From contig SIAK01000017.1 of assembly GCA_009691805.1 (NCBI GenBank), positions 1 to 51,230 on the forward strand: DNA of 51,230 nucleotides, read 5' to 3'. Numbering within the stretch: position 1 is the stretch's first letter; each line of letters starts with the position of its first letter. A program made the translations under genes and the position numbers. The notes under the pieces are model-generated. The model worked only from the letters and a program-made list of their open reading frames with translations, did no database searches and was not told the DNA's origin. Shown here in pieces: positions 25,720 through 35,925 of the stretch. The stretch is from Phycisphaerales bacterium. Its GTDB lineage: Bacteria > Planctomycetota > Phycisphaerae > Phycisphaerales > SM1A02.

Positions 25720-28056
25720 ATGCCTCTCCGCACCGACTCACTTTTCGCGAACCAAACCACCGACGCTCCCGCGGCGGCTGGCTTCGCGCTTGTTGCGGTC
25801 GAACGCGCGTTCGATCGCGCGCCTGAAGGGCTCACCTATCTCATTCCCACTGGGCTCGCGATGTTGCCCGAAGGCGCGCGCGTCCTCGTTCCGCTCGGTC
25901 GCGGGGATCAGCCGACCGCAGGGTGGATCGTCCGCAAAGGCGCGGACCTTTCTGAACTCACCACGCTCGGCTGTAACCCTGCGAAACTGAAGTTCCTTCT
26001 CGCGCAGGATGTATCCGAAGCGGTTCTGCCGAGCGAGTTACTCGCGCTCGCCCGTTGGATCAGCGGCTACTACGCCTGCCCGATCGGCATGACGCTCGCG
26101 GGCATTCTTCCAAGCGCGGTACGCAAGCAAGTGGGACGCATCACGCGCGTGTTCTACGGATTAGCAGAAGTCGAAGTCGACGCAACGCCACCCAAACTCA
26201 CGAAGCGTCAACGCGAAGTGCTCGACGCCATCCGCGTGATGGAATTGCCCGCAGAGCAAGCGGCGGTGCTCCGTGCGACAGGACTCTCAAGCGCCGCAAC
26301 ACTGAAGCGACTTGCTGAACTCGGTTGTCTTCGCACAAGTAAACGCAGCACGATCGAAGCAGAGTGGAGCATGTCCGCAGTGGGTTCGGTAGCTGCAGTT
26401 GAACCCACGACAACGCAGCGCGAAGCGGTGGATCGCATCGCGACAACCTTTGACACCTTCGCGCAACACTTGCTCTTTGGCGTCACGGGATCGGGCAAGA
26501 CCGAGGTTTACATTCGCCTCATCCAGCGCTGTTTAGCACGAGGAAAGAAGGCACTTTTGCTCGTGCCTGAAATCGCGCTCACACCGCAAACCGCTGGTCG
26601 CATCATTGCGCGCTTTCCCGATTCACGCGTCGCGATCTTGCATTCAGGGCTCACCGCAAGTCAACGCAATCTCATGTGGTCGCTTGCAAGTGACGGTGCA
26701 GCAGACGTCATCGTCGGCGCGCGCAGTGCGGTGTTCGCGCCTGTTCCGGATGGAACGCTCGGGCTCGTCATCGTCGATGAAGAACACGAAACGAGCTACA
26801 AACAAGATTCCGCGCCGCGCTATCACGGTCGCGATTGTGCGATTCGCCGAGCGCAACTTGCGCGTTGTCCTGTCGTGCTCGGCAGTGCGACGCCTTCCCT
26901 CGAATCCTGGTGGAACGCGACCGTGCGCAAGAGCAGCGCGCTCCATCGATTGCCTGAGCGCGCGCCAGGGCTCTGTGTGCCGAAGGTGACGATCGTCGAT
27001 TTTGCCTCAGAACGTAGGCAGTTTCGTGACAACAAGGTGCATCTCATCGGACCGATGCTCGAGCGCGGCATGCGAGAAACGCTCGACGCGCAAGGACAGG
27101 TGTTGCTGCTGCTCAATCGTCGCGGCTATGCAAACTACATCGCGTGCGCAGATCAGCGATGTGGTTGGACGGCGCAATGCAGCGAGTGCGACGCGGGCAT
27201 GATCTGTCATCAAGATCGCATCGCGAGTTTGCAATGGGTGCGCTGTCATCACTGCCAAGCAGAACAACAGTTGCCTCGAAACTGTCCGCAGTGCGGCAAG
27301 ACAGTGACGGTGTTCGGGCTCGGCACGCAGCGCGTCGAAGAAGAGTTGCTCAGACTCTTCCCGATGCTTGAAGAGAACAAGAGTCTCGTCCGTGTGGATG
27401 GTGACACGATGCAGACCGCGAAACATTTTCACAACTGCCTTGGGCGATTTGCTTCAGGGGAGATTCGCGTGCTAATGGGCACGCAGATGATCGCAAAAGG
27501 GCTTGATTTCCCGAATGTTCGGCTCGTCGGCGTGATCAGCGCGGACACCGCGCTCTCACTGCCAGACTTCCGCGCGGGCGAGCGGACTTTCCAACTCGTG
27601 AGCCAGGTATCAGGTCGATGCGGCCGCGGTGGCACTGCCGGTCGCGCAATCGTGCAAACTTTTTATCCCGACAATCCTGCGATTCGATTAGCAGCGGCGC
27701 ATGACTTTGAAACCTTCGCCAGCCAAGAACTTCAGGACCGACGCGAATTCGGATTACCGCCCGCGCGTCGACTTGCTCGGCTCACGATTCGCGACGCGAG
27801 CGAAGCCATCGCGCGAGAAAACGCGGAGACTCTCGCGCACGCAATCCAAGCGATCGCTGCAACAAACCCACAATCCGCCGAGGTGCGCGGACCGCAACCA
27901 GCGCGACTCTCCCGAGTGGCGGGTTTCTATCGATTCGAGATCGAATTGCTCCACGACTCAGCAGTAGAGATCTCACGCATCCTCGCCGCAGCGCGCTCCG
28001 CAGACCTCTTACCCCTCGGCGAACGCCTCTCGGTCGACGTCGATCCGGTGAGTTAA
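25720..28056 (+). CDS. priA: Primosomal replication restart helicase PriA
   Basis: PriA binds abandoned forks and reloads the replicative helicase. I chose ATG 25720 (778 residues); the frame runs further up to 25594 but overlaps carA. The order is a DNA-binding N-terminus with FALVAVERAFDR, the P-loop FGVTGSGKTEVYIRL, the DEEH box VIVDEEHETSYKQD, motif III LGSATPSLES, and a zinc-binding insert with several CxxC pairs (CGWTAQCSEC, CHHCQ, CPQCGK). Then come FGLGTQRVEEELLRLFP and the helicase motif MGTQMIAKGLDFPNV. All expected motifs are present, so it is probably functional. A gene-poor stretch of about 600 bases follows. Confidence 0.95.
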   Translation: MPLRTDSLFANQTTDAPAAAGFALVAVERAFDRAPEGLTYLIPTGLAMLPEGARVLVPLGRGDQPTAGWIVRKGADLSELTTLGCNPAKLKFLLAQDVSEAVLPSELLALARWISGYYACPIGMTLAGILPSAVRKQVGRITRVFYGLAEVEVDATPPKLTKRQREVLDAIRVMELPAEQAAVLRATGLSSAATLKRLAELGCLRTSKRSTIEAEWSMSAVGSVAAVEPTTTQREAVDRIATTFDTFAQHLLFGVTGSGKTEVYIRLIQRCLARGKKALLLVPEIALTPQTAGRIIARFPDSRVAILHSGLTASQRNLMWSLASDGAADVIVGARSAVFAPVPDGTLGLVIVDEEHETSYKQDSAPRYHGRDCAIRRAQLARCPVVLGSATPSLESWWNATVRKSSALHRLPERAPGLCVPKVTIVDFASERRQFRDNKVHLIGPMLERGMRETLDAQGQVLLLLNRRGYANYIACADQRCGWTAQCSECDAGMICHQDRIASLQWVRCHHCQAEQQLPRNCPQCGKTVTVFGLGTQRVEEELLRLFPMLEENKSLVRVDGDTMQTAKHFHNCLGRFASGEIRVLMGTQMIAKGLDFPNVRLVGVISADTALSLPDFRAGERTFQLVSQVSGRCGRGGTAGRAIVQTFYPDNPAIRLAAAHDFETFASQELQDRREFGLPPARRLARLTIRDASEAIARENAETLAHAIQAIAATNPQSAEVRGPQPARLSRVAGFYRFEIELLHDSAVEISRILAAARSADLLPLGERLSVDVDPVS

Positions 28057-28653
28057 GCGCGATGCAATCCAAGACAAAAATGATCGACGTGACAGTCTTA
28101 GCCTTTGTCGAGTAACAACATTCTTCTGCGACATTTGCAATGTGATCTTGCAAAGTTGCGAGAAGCGCAAGCGCTAGAAAAACGCATGGCCAGCTCAACA
28201 ACAACCGCCCACCAATCGCGATGGCCGTTCACTTGGAGCGCCAAAGACAACGGTGACCACGCGGCGGTTCGCCTCGCAGCAGTAACGATGGCAATCACAC
28301 GCCCGAACAGCGTTGCGGTCAACATGGAAACACGGAACATCGGCGCTGCGAATCCCCAGAACGCCGACCCCTGGCATCAGAGCCGGCGGAACCTCGGCTG
28401 CCTCGGATACCTCAGAGTCTTCAGGAACGCCGTCGAAACCGATCGATCTGTCGAGTCTTCGCTCGCGGCTCAGAATGCCACCAAATTGCAGCCGCACGAA
28501 TCGCCCCTGAGGTGGTCCGCGCGACTGCGTCTTTTACCTTCGGAACGGAATCTCTCCGCCGCGACGATTCGGCGATGCGAGGTGGCTTGAGGCTCTACAC
28601 TCATTGACCCCGCTTGCGGCTGTTGTCGCAGGGTTCAATCTGTAGGAGTTTTC
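28057..28653. other. Gene-poor region between priA and sucA
   Basis: These 597 bases contain short open frames on both strands. The best minus-strand candidates (28195-28497 and 28098-28340) have odd composition: one reads EAAEVPPALMPGVGVLGI, and a hydrophobic stretch FGRVIAIVTAARRTAAW lies in a neighbouring frame. This might be the remnant of a small membrane or sorting-signal protein broken by a frameshift, but support is weak. A small palindrome ACATTTGCAATGT lies near 28132. The AGGAG at 28644-28648 serves sucA. Confidence 0.35.
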
Positions 28654-31488
28654 ATGTCGATGTCGTCCGAACGCCCCTCGTCTTCCGTCAACGGTTGGCA
28701 GGGTGAATATGTCGAATCGCTCTTCGCCCAATGGCAAAGCAACCCCGAGTCGGTTGCTGCTGAATGGCGCGATTTTTTTTGCGGCTTTGAACTTGGACTT
28801 GCGCAGCCTGTGTCCACGGATGCGGGCGCAACCGCGGCTCCGAGTTTCGCGGGCGTGCCCGCCGCGATGCCGGCGATTTCCGCTGCAACGCCGCTCGAGC
28901 GCAAAATCGATCGGCTCATCGAGCAGTACCGCAGCTGGGGTCATCTTGCTGCCTCGCTCGATCCGCTCGGCACGGCGCGACCGTTTCCTGCGCAGCTCAC
29001 GCTTGAGGCGTTCGGCATTGACGATGCGGATCTTGCCACCGCGGTGCGTGTCGACACGCTGCCGTTACCAAATCCTTCCACCGTTGGCGAAGTGATTGCG
29101 TTCCTCGAAGAGACCTATTGCAGTTCCATCGGTGTGGAGTACATGTACATCGAGGATCCCACGCAACGCGCGTGGCTCGAGCGACGGATGGAATTGTGCC
29201 GCAACAAGCCGAAGCTCTCGGCAGAGCAGCGCACACGCGTGGCGAAGAAGTTGATCGAAGCGACCGCGTTCGAAGAGTTTCTCGCGACGCGTTATGTCGG
29301 CAAGAAGCGATTCGGCATCGAAGGCGGCGAGAGTCTGCTGCCGATGCTCGACACGATCATTGAAGCTGCACCTGCACTCGGCATCACTGAGTTTGCATTC
29401 GGCATGTCGCATCGTGGTCGACTCAATGTCCTCATCAATGTGATGGACAAAGCGCCAGAGCGATTGTTTACGGAGTTTGACGAGAGTTGGGAAGAAGGTT
29501 TCCTCAATTGCGCGGGTGATGTGAAGTATCACTCGGGCTACTCCACCGATCGCGCGACGCAATCCGGGCAAAAAGTTCGTCTCACGCTTTCGCCCAATCC
29601 TTCGCACCTTGCCTTTGTCGCAGCGATCGTGCTCGGTCGCACGCGCGGCAAGCAACGGTTGCACAACGACACCGATCGCAAAAAAGTTGTTCCACTCGTC
29701 ATGCACGGCGACGCTGCATTTGCAGGCCAAGGCGTGATTCCGGAGTGCTTGAACATGATGCGACTCGACGGCTACACCGTCGGCGGTGCGATTCACCTCA
29801 TCGTGAACAATCAAGTTGGATTCACGACGGAACAGTCGGACAGTTTCAGCGGTCGCTACTGCACAGACATCGCCAAGGGTTTCAGTGTCCCCGTCTTCCA
29901 TGTGAATGGCGATGACCCTGATGCGTGCGCGTGGATCGCGCGGCTTGCGATTGAATGGCGACAAACATTTGGCACGGACGCGATCATCGATCTCTGGTGC
30001 TTCCGCAAGTACGGACACAACGAAGCCGACGAGCCGACGTTCACGCAACCGATGTTGTACTCGCGTGTGAAGAAGCAGAAGAGCATCTCGACGAAGTTCC
30101 GCGAAGCACTCGTTGCGCAAGGCGTCGCGCCTGCGAAGGAGCTCGAGACTTTTCAGACGGACTACATCCGTCGGCTCGATGAAGCGCAGACGCGCGCGAA
30201 GCAAGAGACGATCATTCCGATCATTGATCCGTATCAATCGTTGTGGAGTGGACTCACGCGTGCGTACACGCATGATCCGATCGACACCGCTGTTTCCGAA
30301 ACGCAACTCGCGTTGCTCGCGGGCAAACTTGGCGCAACACCAGAAGGCGCGAAGCTCCACAAGGTCGTGCAACGTCTGCTTGAATCGCGCACGCAATCCG
30401 TTGCGAGTGGCACCATTGATTGGCCGACTGCGGAGTTGCTCGCGTACGCGACGCTGCTCACCGAAGGTCATCCGATTCGCCTCAGCGGCGAAGATGTGCA
30501 GCGCGGCACCTTCAGCCATCGACACGCGGTAGTGCATTGTCAGGAGACAGGCACGAGCTACCTTTCGCTCAATGAACTTGCGGAAGGTCAAGCGCGTTTC
30601 TGCGTGCACAACTCTCCGCTCATTGAACAAGCGGTGCTCGGTTTCGAATACGGGTATTCGCTCGGCGATCCAAAGATGCTTGTCATTTGGGAAGCGCAGT
30701 TCGGCGACTTCGTCAATGGCGCGCAAGTCATCATCGATCAATTCATCGCGAGCGCCGAGAAGAAGTGGTATCGATCCAGCGGACTCGTGCTCTTCTTGCC
30801 GCACGGCTATGAAGGACTCGGCCCTGAGCACAGCTCTTGCCGTGTCGAACGATTCCTACAGATGTGCGCAGACGACAACATGATTGTCTGCCAGCCTTCG
30901 ACTGCGGCGCAGATGTTCCATCTCGTTCGTCGACAGGTGAAGCAACCGTTCCGCAAGCCGCTCATCGTGCTCACGCCAAAGTCGATGCTGCGCTCCAAGA
31001 GTGCGGAGAGTCGCGTGGATGCGTTCACGAAGGGCCGCTTCCACACGGTCTTGCATGACCCGACCATCACGGATGCGTCTTCGGTGCAGCGCGTCGTGCT
31101 TTGTTCGGGAAGCATGTGGCATCAGCTCGCACTGCAACGCGAGAAGAGCGGACAGACGGGCACCGCGCTCGTGCGGCTCGAACAGTTCTATCCATTCCCA
31201 GAAACTGCCGTGCAGAAGACGCTCGCGATGTACCCCAACGCGAAGCGATTCATCTGGGTGCAAGAAGAGCCACGGAACAATGGTGCGTATCGCTTCATCG
31301 AGACGATCTTCCGCGAGCATATGTCGCTGAAACTCGAGTTCATCGGTCGTAGTGATTCGCCCACCCCCTCGGGCGGTTCGCATCGCATGCACATGATTGA
31401 ACAAGAGAAGATTCTGGTTGAAGCCGTGGGCGCATCCAAGCAGAGCGCGTCCACTTCTTCAAGTTCGAGCAAGGGTTCGACACACTAA
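28654..31488 (+). CDS. sucA: 2-oxoglutarate dehydrogenase E1 component
   Basis: SucA decarboxylates 2-oxoglutarate with thiamine diphosphate and passes the succinyl group to the E2 lipoyl arm in the TCA cycle. The 944-residue protein has the E1 N-terminus (SLFAQWQSNPESVAAEWRDF), GVEYMYIEDPTQRAWLERR, then FGMSHRGRLNVLINVMDK, the ThDP-binding GDAAFAGQGVIPECLNM and NNQVGFTT, and FRKYGHNEADEPTFTQPM. The transketolase-like C-terminal half includes SPLIEQAVLGFEYGYSL and GPEHSSCRVERFLQ. The tail is Ser-rich. AGGAG at 28644-28648 supports the ATG. sucB follows after 42 bases; no lpd gene is in the window. Confidence 0.97.
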   Translation: MSMSSERPSSSVNGWQGEYVESLFAQWQSNPESVAAEWRDFFCGFELGLAQPVSTDAGATAAPSFAGVPAAMPAISAATPLERKIDRLIEQYRSWGHLAASLDPLGTARPFPAQLTLEAFGIDDADLATAVRVDTLPLPNPSTVGEVIAFLEETYCSSIGVEYMYIEDPTQRAWLERRMELCRNKPKLSAEQRTRVAKKLIEATAFEEFLATRYVGKKRFGIEGGESLLPMLDTIIEAAPALGITEFAFGMSHRGRLNVLINVMDKAPERLFTEFDESWEEGFLNCAGDVKYHSGYSTDRATQSGQKVRLTLSPNPSHLAFVAAIVLGRTRGKQRLHNDTDRKKVVPLVMHGDAAFAGQGVIPECLNMMRLDGYTVGGAIHLIVNNQVGFTTEQSDSFSGRYCTDIAKGFSVPVFHVNGDDPDACAWIARLAIEWRQTFGTDAIIDLWCFRKYGHNEADEPTFTQPMLYSRVKKQKSISTKFREALVAQGVAPAKELETFQTDYIRRLDEAQTRAKQETIIPIIDPYQSLWSGLTRAYTHDPIDTAVSETQLALLAGKLGATPEGAKLHKVVQRLLESRTQSVASGTIDWPTAELLAYATLLTEGHPIRLSGEDVQRGTFSHRHAVVHCQETGTSYLSLNELAEGQARFCVHNSPLIEQAVLGFEYGYSLGDPKMLVIWEAQFGDFVNGAQVIIDQFIASAEKKWYRSSGLVLFLPHGYEGLGPEHSSCRVERFLQMCADDNMIVCQPSTAAQMFHLVRRQVKQPFRKPLIVLTPKSMLRSKSAESRVDAFTKGRFHTVLHDPTITDASSVQRVVLCSGSMWHQLALQREKSGQTGTALVRLEQFYPFPETAVQKTLAMYPNAKRFIWVQEEPRNNGAYRFIETIFREHMSLKLEFIGRSDSPTPSGGSHRMHMIEQEKILVEAVGASKQSASTSSSSSKGSTH

Positions 31489-31530
31489 ATAGTTCGCGCG
31501 CGTCAGACGCACCTTTTCGAGATTACACCC

Positions 31531-32748
31531 ATGACTGTTGACATCACCATTCCGAGTCCCGGCGAATCCATCACGGAAGTCACCCTTGGTGCGTGGAAGA
31601 AGGCGGACGGCGCCTGGATTGAGAAGGACGATTTGCTCGCGGAGATCGAGAGCGACAAAGCAACGCTTGAACTTCGCGCGCCAGCATCGGGCTCGCTCAA
31701 GATTCTGCAGATGGCGGGCGAAGGCGTGAAAGTTGGCGCTGCAGTAGGCGCTGTCGATACGAACGCATCGAAGCCTGCAGGCAGTGCCGCGTCGGCTTCG
31801 ATTCCCGCAGCAATTGCGACAACCGACAGCGTGCGCGCGTCTGGTGTTGCCAAGAAAGTCGCCGCTGAAAAGGGCGTTGATCTCGCAGCGGTGCAAGGAT
31901 CAGGCACTGCAGGACGCGTGATGAAGAATGATGTGCTTGCAGCAACCGCGAGTACGACTGAGGCAAAGCCCGTTGCGAAGTCAACGATCGCAACGATGCC
32001 CGCCACTGCAACGCCCGCAACACGCGCGTCGAGTGACGCACGCGGTGCTCGCCGCGAAAAGATGCCGAAGATTCGCGTGAAGATCGCAGAGCGCTTGCTG
32101 CAGAGTCAGCAGACAACAGCCACGCTCACGACCTTCAATGAAATTGACATGACCGAAGTCATGCGACTGCGCACCAACAACAAGGAAGCATTCGAGAAGC
32201 AGCATTATGTGTCTCTGGGCTTTATGAGCTTCTTTGTGAAGGCCGCCGTGAGCGCGCTGCAGAAGTATCCGCGCGTGAACGCGTACATCATCGGCGATGA
32301 GTTTGAGTATCACGATTTCTGCGACGTCAGTGTTGCTGTGGGCACGGATCGCGGACTCGTCGTGCCTGTGCTCCGCAACGCGGAGACCATGTCCTTTGCG
32401 CAGATTGAGAACGCAATCCGCGATTTCGCACTACGCGCGCGCGATGGCAAGTTGACGGTGGATGAAATGACCGGCGGCACGTTCACTGTGAGTAACGGTG
32501 GCGTCTACGGGTCACTGCTGGCAACGCCCATTCTCAACCCCCCGCAGTCAGCAATTCTCGGCATGCACGGCATCAAGAAGCGCGCCGTCGAAGATCCAAA
32601 CAACCCCGGTCAAATCGCACTGCGCCCCATGATGTACATCGCACTCAGCTACGACCATCGCATCATCGATGGCGCCGAGAGCGTCGGCTTCCTCAAGCAC
32701 ATCAAAGATTGCATCGAACATCCAGAGCGACTGCTCCTCGGAGTTTGA
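31531..32748 (+). CDS. sucB: Dihydrolipoyllysine succinyltransferase, E2 of 2-oxoglutarate dehydrogenase
   Basis: This 405-residue E2 has a lipoyl domain with the lysine in [11 protein letters not shown] (Lys43), a Pro/Ala/Ser/Thr linker, an E3-binding domain ([20 protein letters not shown], then [12 protein letters not shown]) near 101-136, and a catalytic domain. The catalytic motif SYDHRIIDG holds His376 and Asp380 close to the C-terminus. It moves the succinyl group from the E1-bound intermediate to CoA. It lies 42 bases after sucA and shares its transcript. Thirty bases later comes the convergent FtsI stop. Confidence 0.95.
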   Translation: MTVDITIPSPGESITEVTLGAWKKADGAWIEKDDLLAEIESDKATLELRAPASGSLKILQMAGEGVKVGAAVGAVDTNASKPAGSAASASIPAAIATTDSVRASGVAKKVAAEKGVDLAAVQGSGTAGRVMKNDVLAATASTTEAKPVAKSTIATMPATATPATRASSDARGARREKMPKIRVKIAERLLQSQQTTATLTTFNEIDMTEVMRLRTNNKEAFEKQHYVSLGFMSFFVKAAVSALQKYPRVNAYIIGDEFEYHDFCDVSVAVGTDRGLVVPVLRNAETMSFAQIENAIRDFALRARDGKLTVDEMTGGTFTVSNGGVYGSLLATPILNPPQSAILGMHGIKKRAVEDPNNPGQIALRPMMYIALSYDHRIIDGAESVGFLKHIKDCIEHPERLLLGV

Positions 32749-32778
32749 CACAACGTTGCGCGAGTCTCAGAAGAGCTG

Positions 32779-34746
32779 TTAGTCCACACTCGCGATGCGT
32801 GACTTTGGGTCATACGGAAGATCGAGACCGTGGGGCACGCCGATGTATTCGAGGGCGCCGTTCATGATCTTCGCGGCGCATGGACCAGCGAGCGCGCCAC
32901 CACCAACTCCATCGCCGAGTTTCTTTTTGTCGGGGTCTTCGATGGTGACGAGAATTGCGAGCTTCGGTTGGTCGTACGGTGCGCCGAGCAAGAAGCTCGA
33001 CATGTAACGATCGGCGTAGTAGCCACCCTTCGGTGCCGCGAGTTGCGCGGTGCCTGACTTACCGAAGCCTCGGTAATGCAGAATCGGCTTGAGTCGCCTG
33101 CCGGTTCCTTCGGTGATGACCTTCTCCATTGCTTCGCGCGAAACCATCACGACAGGTTCCGTCAACACAGGAATCGGTACTGCACTCGATCGCGCACCGA
33201 CGAGCATGCGCATCGGAACCATCGAGCCATCGCGACAGAACGCACTGAACGCGTGCACCAGTTGCAACGCCGAGACGCTCACGCCTTGACCGAACGCGAC
33301 CGATGTCTGCGCGCGCGTGCGATTCGACCATTCATCGCGCGGCGGAAGTTGTCCTGCAGTCTCGCCGGGAATTCCAACGTCGGTCTTGTGACCGAATCCG
33401 AATCCCGACAGCATGTCCTTCATCTCTTGCGTGGACATACGCAGCGCGACTGTCGCCATGCCTGCGTTCACGCTCTTGACCAGCACGTTTTCCCATGTTT
33501 TCGTGCCGTAACTCGACTTGTGCGCTTCGTGAATCGTGCGCTTCGCTCGACCATCCGTCAGCGTGAGTGGACCTTCAGGAAGTCGAATCGTTTCGTTCGG
33601 CTTTGCGAATCCGCCCTGCACCGCCCACGCCCACACGAATGGTTTGAAGATCGAGCCTGGTTCAAATGGATCCGTCACCCAACGCATGCGCGCGAGTGAC
33701 GCGTCGATCTTCGCACCTGGATCGGTGGTGATTGGAGTTCGACCAGTCTCATGACGAATCGTGTCGCACGCTGCGAGAATCTCGCCCGTCTCCGTGTCGA
33801 GCACGATGCATCGACCGCCCGATGCATTCGCTGCATCGACAGTCGCGCGCAATTCACGCTCGGCGATTTCTTGAATCACCATGTCGATCGAGAGGACAAC
33901 ATCATCGCCCTCTGCACCAACTTGCAATCCATGCTCGGGAATTGAAATGACCTGCCCGCGATTGTCGCAGAGATAGGTGACGCGACCGTTCGTGGGTGCG
34001 AGCGTCTTCTCCGCGCGAGACTCGTAGCCTGAGAGTCCCTTGTGATCCGTGCCGACCTTGCCGATGATCGGTGCAGCAAGTACGCCGTATGGATACGTGC
34101 GCACGGGACGCGGTGAAAGCACTGCGCCAGGAACTTTCGCGCTGCGCAACGCATCGACTTGCGCGTCATTCAACTCGGATGCGAGCACGATGTAGCGAGG
34201 AAACTTCGCCCACTGCTCTGCTGAAAGTTCCTGCTGCAAGACCTGCAGTTCAGGATTCGTGCGCTGCGTGATTTCTGCAAGCACGTCGGCTTGATGCGTA
34301 CCCGTCGCCGTCGCAACGCGTGCCGCAAGATCTCCGAATGGATCAAGCGACGGTGGCTCGATCCCCTTCGCTTCCATCGCTGCTTTTTTCGTCTCACTCG
34401 CGCGCGTCCAGAGTTCGAGCGCTTCTTGTGCTTCTCGATACACCACTTTAGGATCGCAGTAGACGAACCACCCGGTCGTGTCTGTCGCAACAACCTGACC
34501 GCGTCGATCGAAGATCGTGCCTCGCGGGAATGGCTCCGCGAGCGTGCGTTCGTGCACGCTGGTTCCGTTCTTGCGAACCATCGAAGCTGCGAGCATTTCC
34601 GATGGATTGGATTTCAACCACTGCACACGCGCGCCGGTCAAGATCAGTGAGCCCGCGATCGACCATGTCGCGATGCGCGACCAGAAGGCAATCGTGGTCG
34701 CGCGCGTAGTTGCGGTGGCGCGCGTGGTTGGTGTGATTGATGTCAT
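32779..34746 (-). CDS. ftsI: Penicillin-binding transpeptidase, FtsI/PBP3 type
   Basis: FtsI cross-links septal peptidoglycan. The 655-residue protein has a short cytosolic N-terminus and one membrane helix (IATWSIAGSLILTGA, residues 25-39), a PBP dimerisation region beginning PRGTIFDRRGQVVATDT, and the transpeptidase domain. The active-site motifs are S365-I-F-K368 in PGSIFKPF, S425-V-N427 in KSVNAG and K563-S-G-T566. In this strand's order it is the last gene of the array and overlaps the FtsL-like stop by four bases. That position after rsmH and an FtsL-like gene supports FtsI rather than a general class B PBP. Confidence 0.92.
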   Translation of the reverse strand: MTSITPTTRATATTRATTIAFWSRIATWSIAGSLILTGARVQWLKSNPSEMLAASMVRKNGTSVHERTLAEPFPRGTIFDRRGQVVATDTTGWFVYCDPKVVYREAQEALELWTRASETKKAAMEAKGIEPPSLDPFGDLAARVATATGTHQADVLAEITQRTNPELQVLQQELSAEQWAKFPRYIVLASELNDAQVDALRSAKVPGAVLSPRPVRTYPYGVLAAPIIGKVGTDHKGLSGYESRAEKTLAPTNGRVTYLCDNRGQVISIPEHGLQVGAEGDDVVLSIDMVIQEIAERELRATVDAANASGGRCIVLDTETGEILAACDTIRHETGRTPITTDPGAKIDASLARMRWVTDPFEPGSIFKPFVWAWAVQGGFAKPNETIRLPEGPLTLTDGRAKRTIHEAHKSSYGTKTWENVLVKSVNAGMATVALRMSTQEMKDMLSGFGFGHKTDVGIPGETAGQLPPRDEWSNRTRAQTSVAFGQGVSVSALQLVHAFSAFCRDGSMVPMRMLVGARSSAVPIPVLTEPVVMVSREAMEKVITEGTGRRLKPILHYRGFGKSGTAQLAAPKGGYYADRYMSSFLLGAPYDQPKLAILVTIEDPDKKKLGDGVGGGALAGPCAAKIMNGALEYIGVPHGLDLPYDPKSRIASVD

Positions 34747-35066
34747 CCGCCCAATCTCCCGTGGTCTTCGATGTCCTGCGCGATGGTTTCATCGTCGATG
34801 AGCCGCACTGCCTTCGCTGGGTTGTAGCGATAGAGAATGGGCTCCCACTTTTCTCCGCCACTCGTCAAGAGTGCGCGTACTTGATCGGGGCGCACAGCCG
34901 TTGCGATCTCAGCGCGCAGCCGACTCGCGGCGCGTTCATGGCGATGCAATTTGAAATGCATGCGACTGATTTCCGCCGCCGCGTCAACGCGCTGCTGTCG
35001 ATTGACGAGCAACGCACCCGCGGTCGCGCCAAGCACCAGAATGATGATGCAGATCTTTGCAAACAT
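34743..35066 (-). CDS. Small bitopic FtsL-like protein
   Basis: The 107-residue protein has one N-terminal membrane helix (ICIIILVLGATAGALLV) followed by a heptad-like, charged region (RVDAAAEISRMHFKLHRHER) and a soluble tail. This is the layout of FtsL, the septal protein normally encoded between rsmH and ftsI. I chose the ATG at 35066 because GAGG lies nine bases before it; the frame also has an ATG at 35075 and a GTG at 35090. Sequence similarity to FtsL is not obvious, so the call rests on size, topology and position. It overlaps ftsI by four bases (ATGA). Confidence 0.6.
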   Translation of the reverse strand: MFAKICIIILVLGATAGALLVNRQQRVDAAAEISRMHFKLHRHERAASRLRAEIATAVRPDQVRALLTSGGEKWEPILYRYNPAKAVRLIDDETIAQDIEDHGRLGG

Positions 35067-35108
35067 GTTCGCCATCCTCGGCGTGTGCACGAGCGCGTCG
35101 CGCGGGAC

Positions 35109-35870
35109 TTAGTTGTTGGGAACGCGCAGTGAAGCGCCCGCACGCACTGCGTTTGGATTGTTGATGCGATCACCATCCGCTTGCGTGATCTCGCCCCAGC
35201 GCGCGCCCGAACCGAGTTCGCGCTTGGCGATTTCATACAGCGTCTGGCCTTTGCTCAGTGTGACGGTGCGGAACGCAGCGGCTTGCTGCTGCTGCTCGCC
35301 CGCCGCTTGCATGTTTTGCGGATCGATAGGGAATGCGTAGTTGCCACCTTGATCGATGATCGGCATCGCGGCAACTGCCTTCGAAGGATCGATCACGTCG
35401 AGCGGTGGAATCGAAATCTCTTGACCGATCTTCAACGCGCTCGACTTCACGCCATTGAGCGCTTCAAGCTGCGCGGCGTATCGCGTCGTGTTGTAGTACT
35501 TCCGCGACACAACGCCGAGCGTCTCGCCCTTCGCGATGACGTGCACGCGTTGCTTGGGTGTGGGCAGCGCCGTGGGTTCGATGAAGATCTCCGCGACAAC
35601 TTGCGGTTGTTCAATCTGCAGCGGTGGCTGCACGCGCACGATGCGTGTGTCTTTGAACTGAGGCATCGTCTGCGGAAGCGGAAGATTCTCGCGACCGAAT
35701 TCGCGCGGCGCTTCTGGTTCGCGCGGCAATCCCGTGGGCTCCTTCGAACGCAAAGCGATCGGCACAGATGCGGGACCCGAGCGCGCGGACATATGGTCCG
35801 ACACGAGAATCCCAACAAAGAGGAGGAATCCGAAACCGATGATGAGTGCCAGCTTGTTCTCGCGTGTCAT
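35109..35870 (-). CDS. Membrane-anchored protein with two LysM domains
   Basis: I chose ATG 35870 (253 residues); the frame is open to 35975, inside rsmH. A membrane helix (LALIIGFGFLLFVGILVSD) lies near the N-terminus. A Pro-rich linker leads to two LysM domains: HVIAKGETLGVVSRKYYNTT near 122 and VTLSKGQTLYEIAKRELGSG near 198. LysM binds N-acetylglucosamine-containing glycans such as peptidoglycan. The gene sits 55 bases after rsmH and 42 bases before the chosen FtsL-like start, a place where standard division clusters have no extra gene. A division or envelope role is inferred from context only. Confidence 0.75.
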   Translation of the reverse strand: MTRENKLALIIGFGFLLFVGILVSDHMSARSGPASVPIALRSKEPTGLPREPEAPREFGRENLPLPQTMPQFKDTRIVRVQPPLQIEQPQVVAEIFIEPTALPTPKQRVHVIAKGETLGVVSRKYYNTTRYAAQLEALNGVKSSALKIGQEISIPPLDVIDPSKAVAAMPIIDQGGNYAFPIDPQNMQAAGEQQQQAAAFRTVTLSKGQTLYEIAKRELGSGARWGEITQADGDRINNPNAVRAGASLRVPNN

Positions 35871-35925
35871 GCCATGCGTCCTTGCAGTGCGGTCCACGCA
35901 GTGTGTGCTGCGCTTGATGCCACTC

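Noticed and set aside
29065-30831. 588-residue open frame on the minus strand
   Set aside because: It lies wholly antisense to sucA, whose protein has full family motifs; its product is Arg-rich with no domain pattern.
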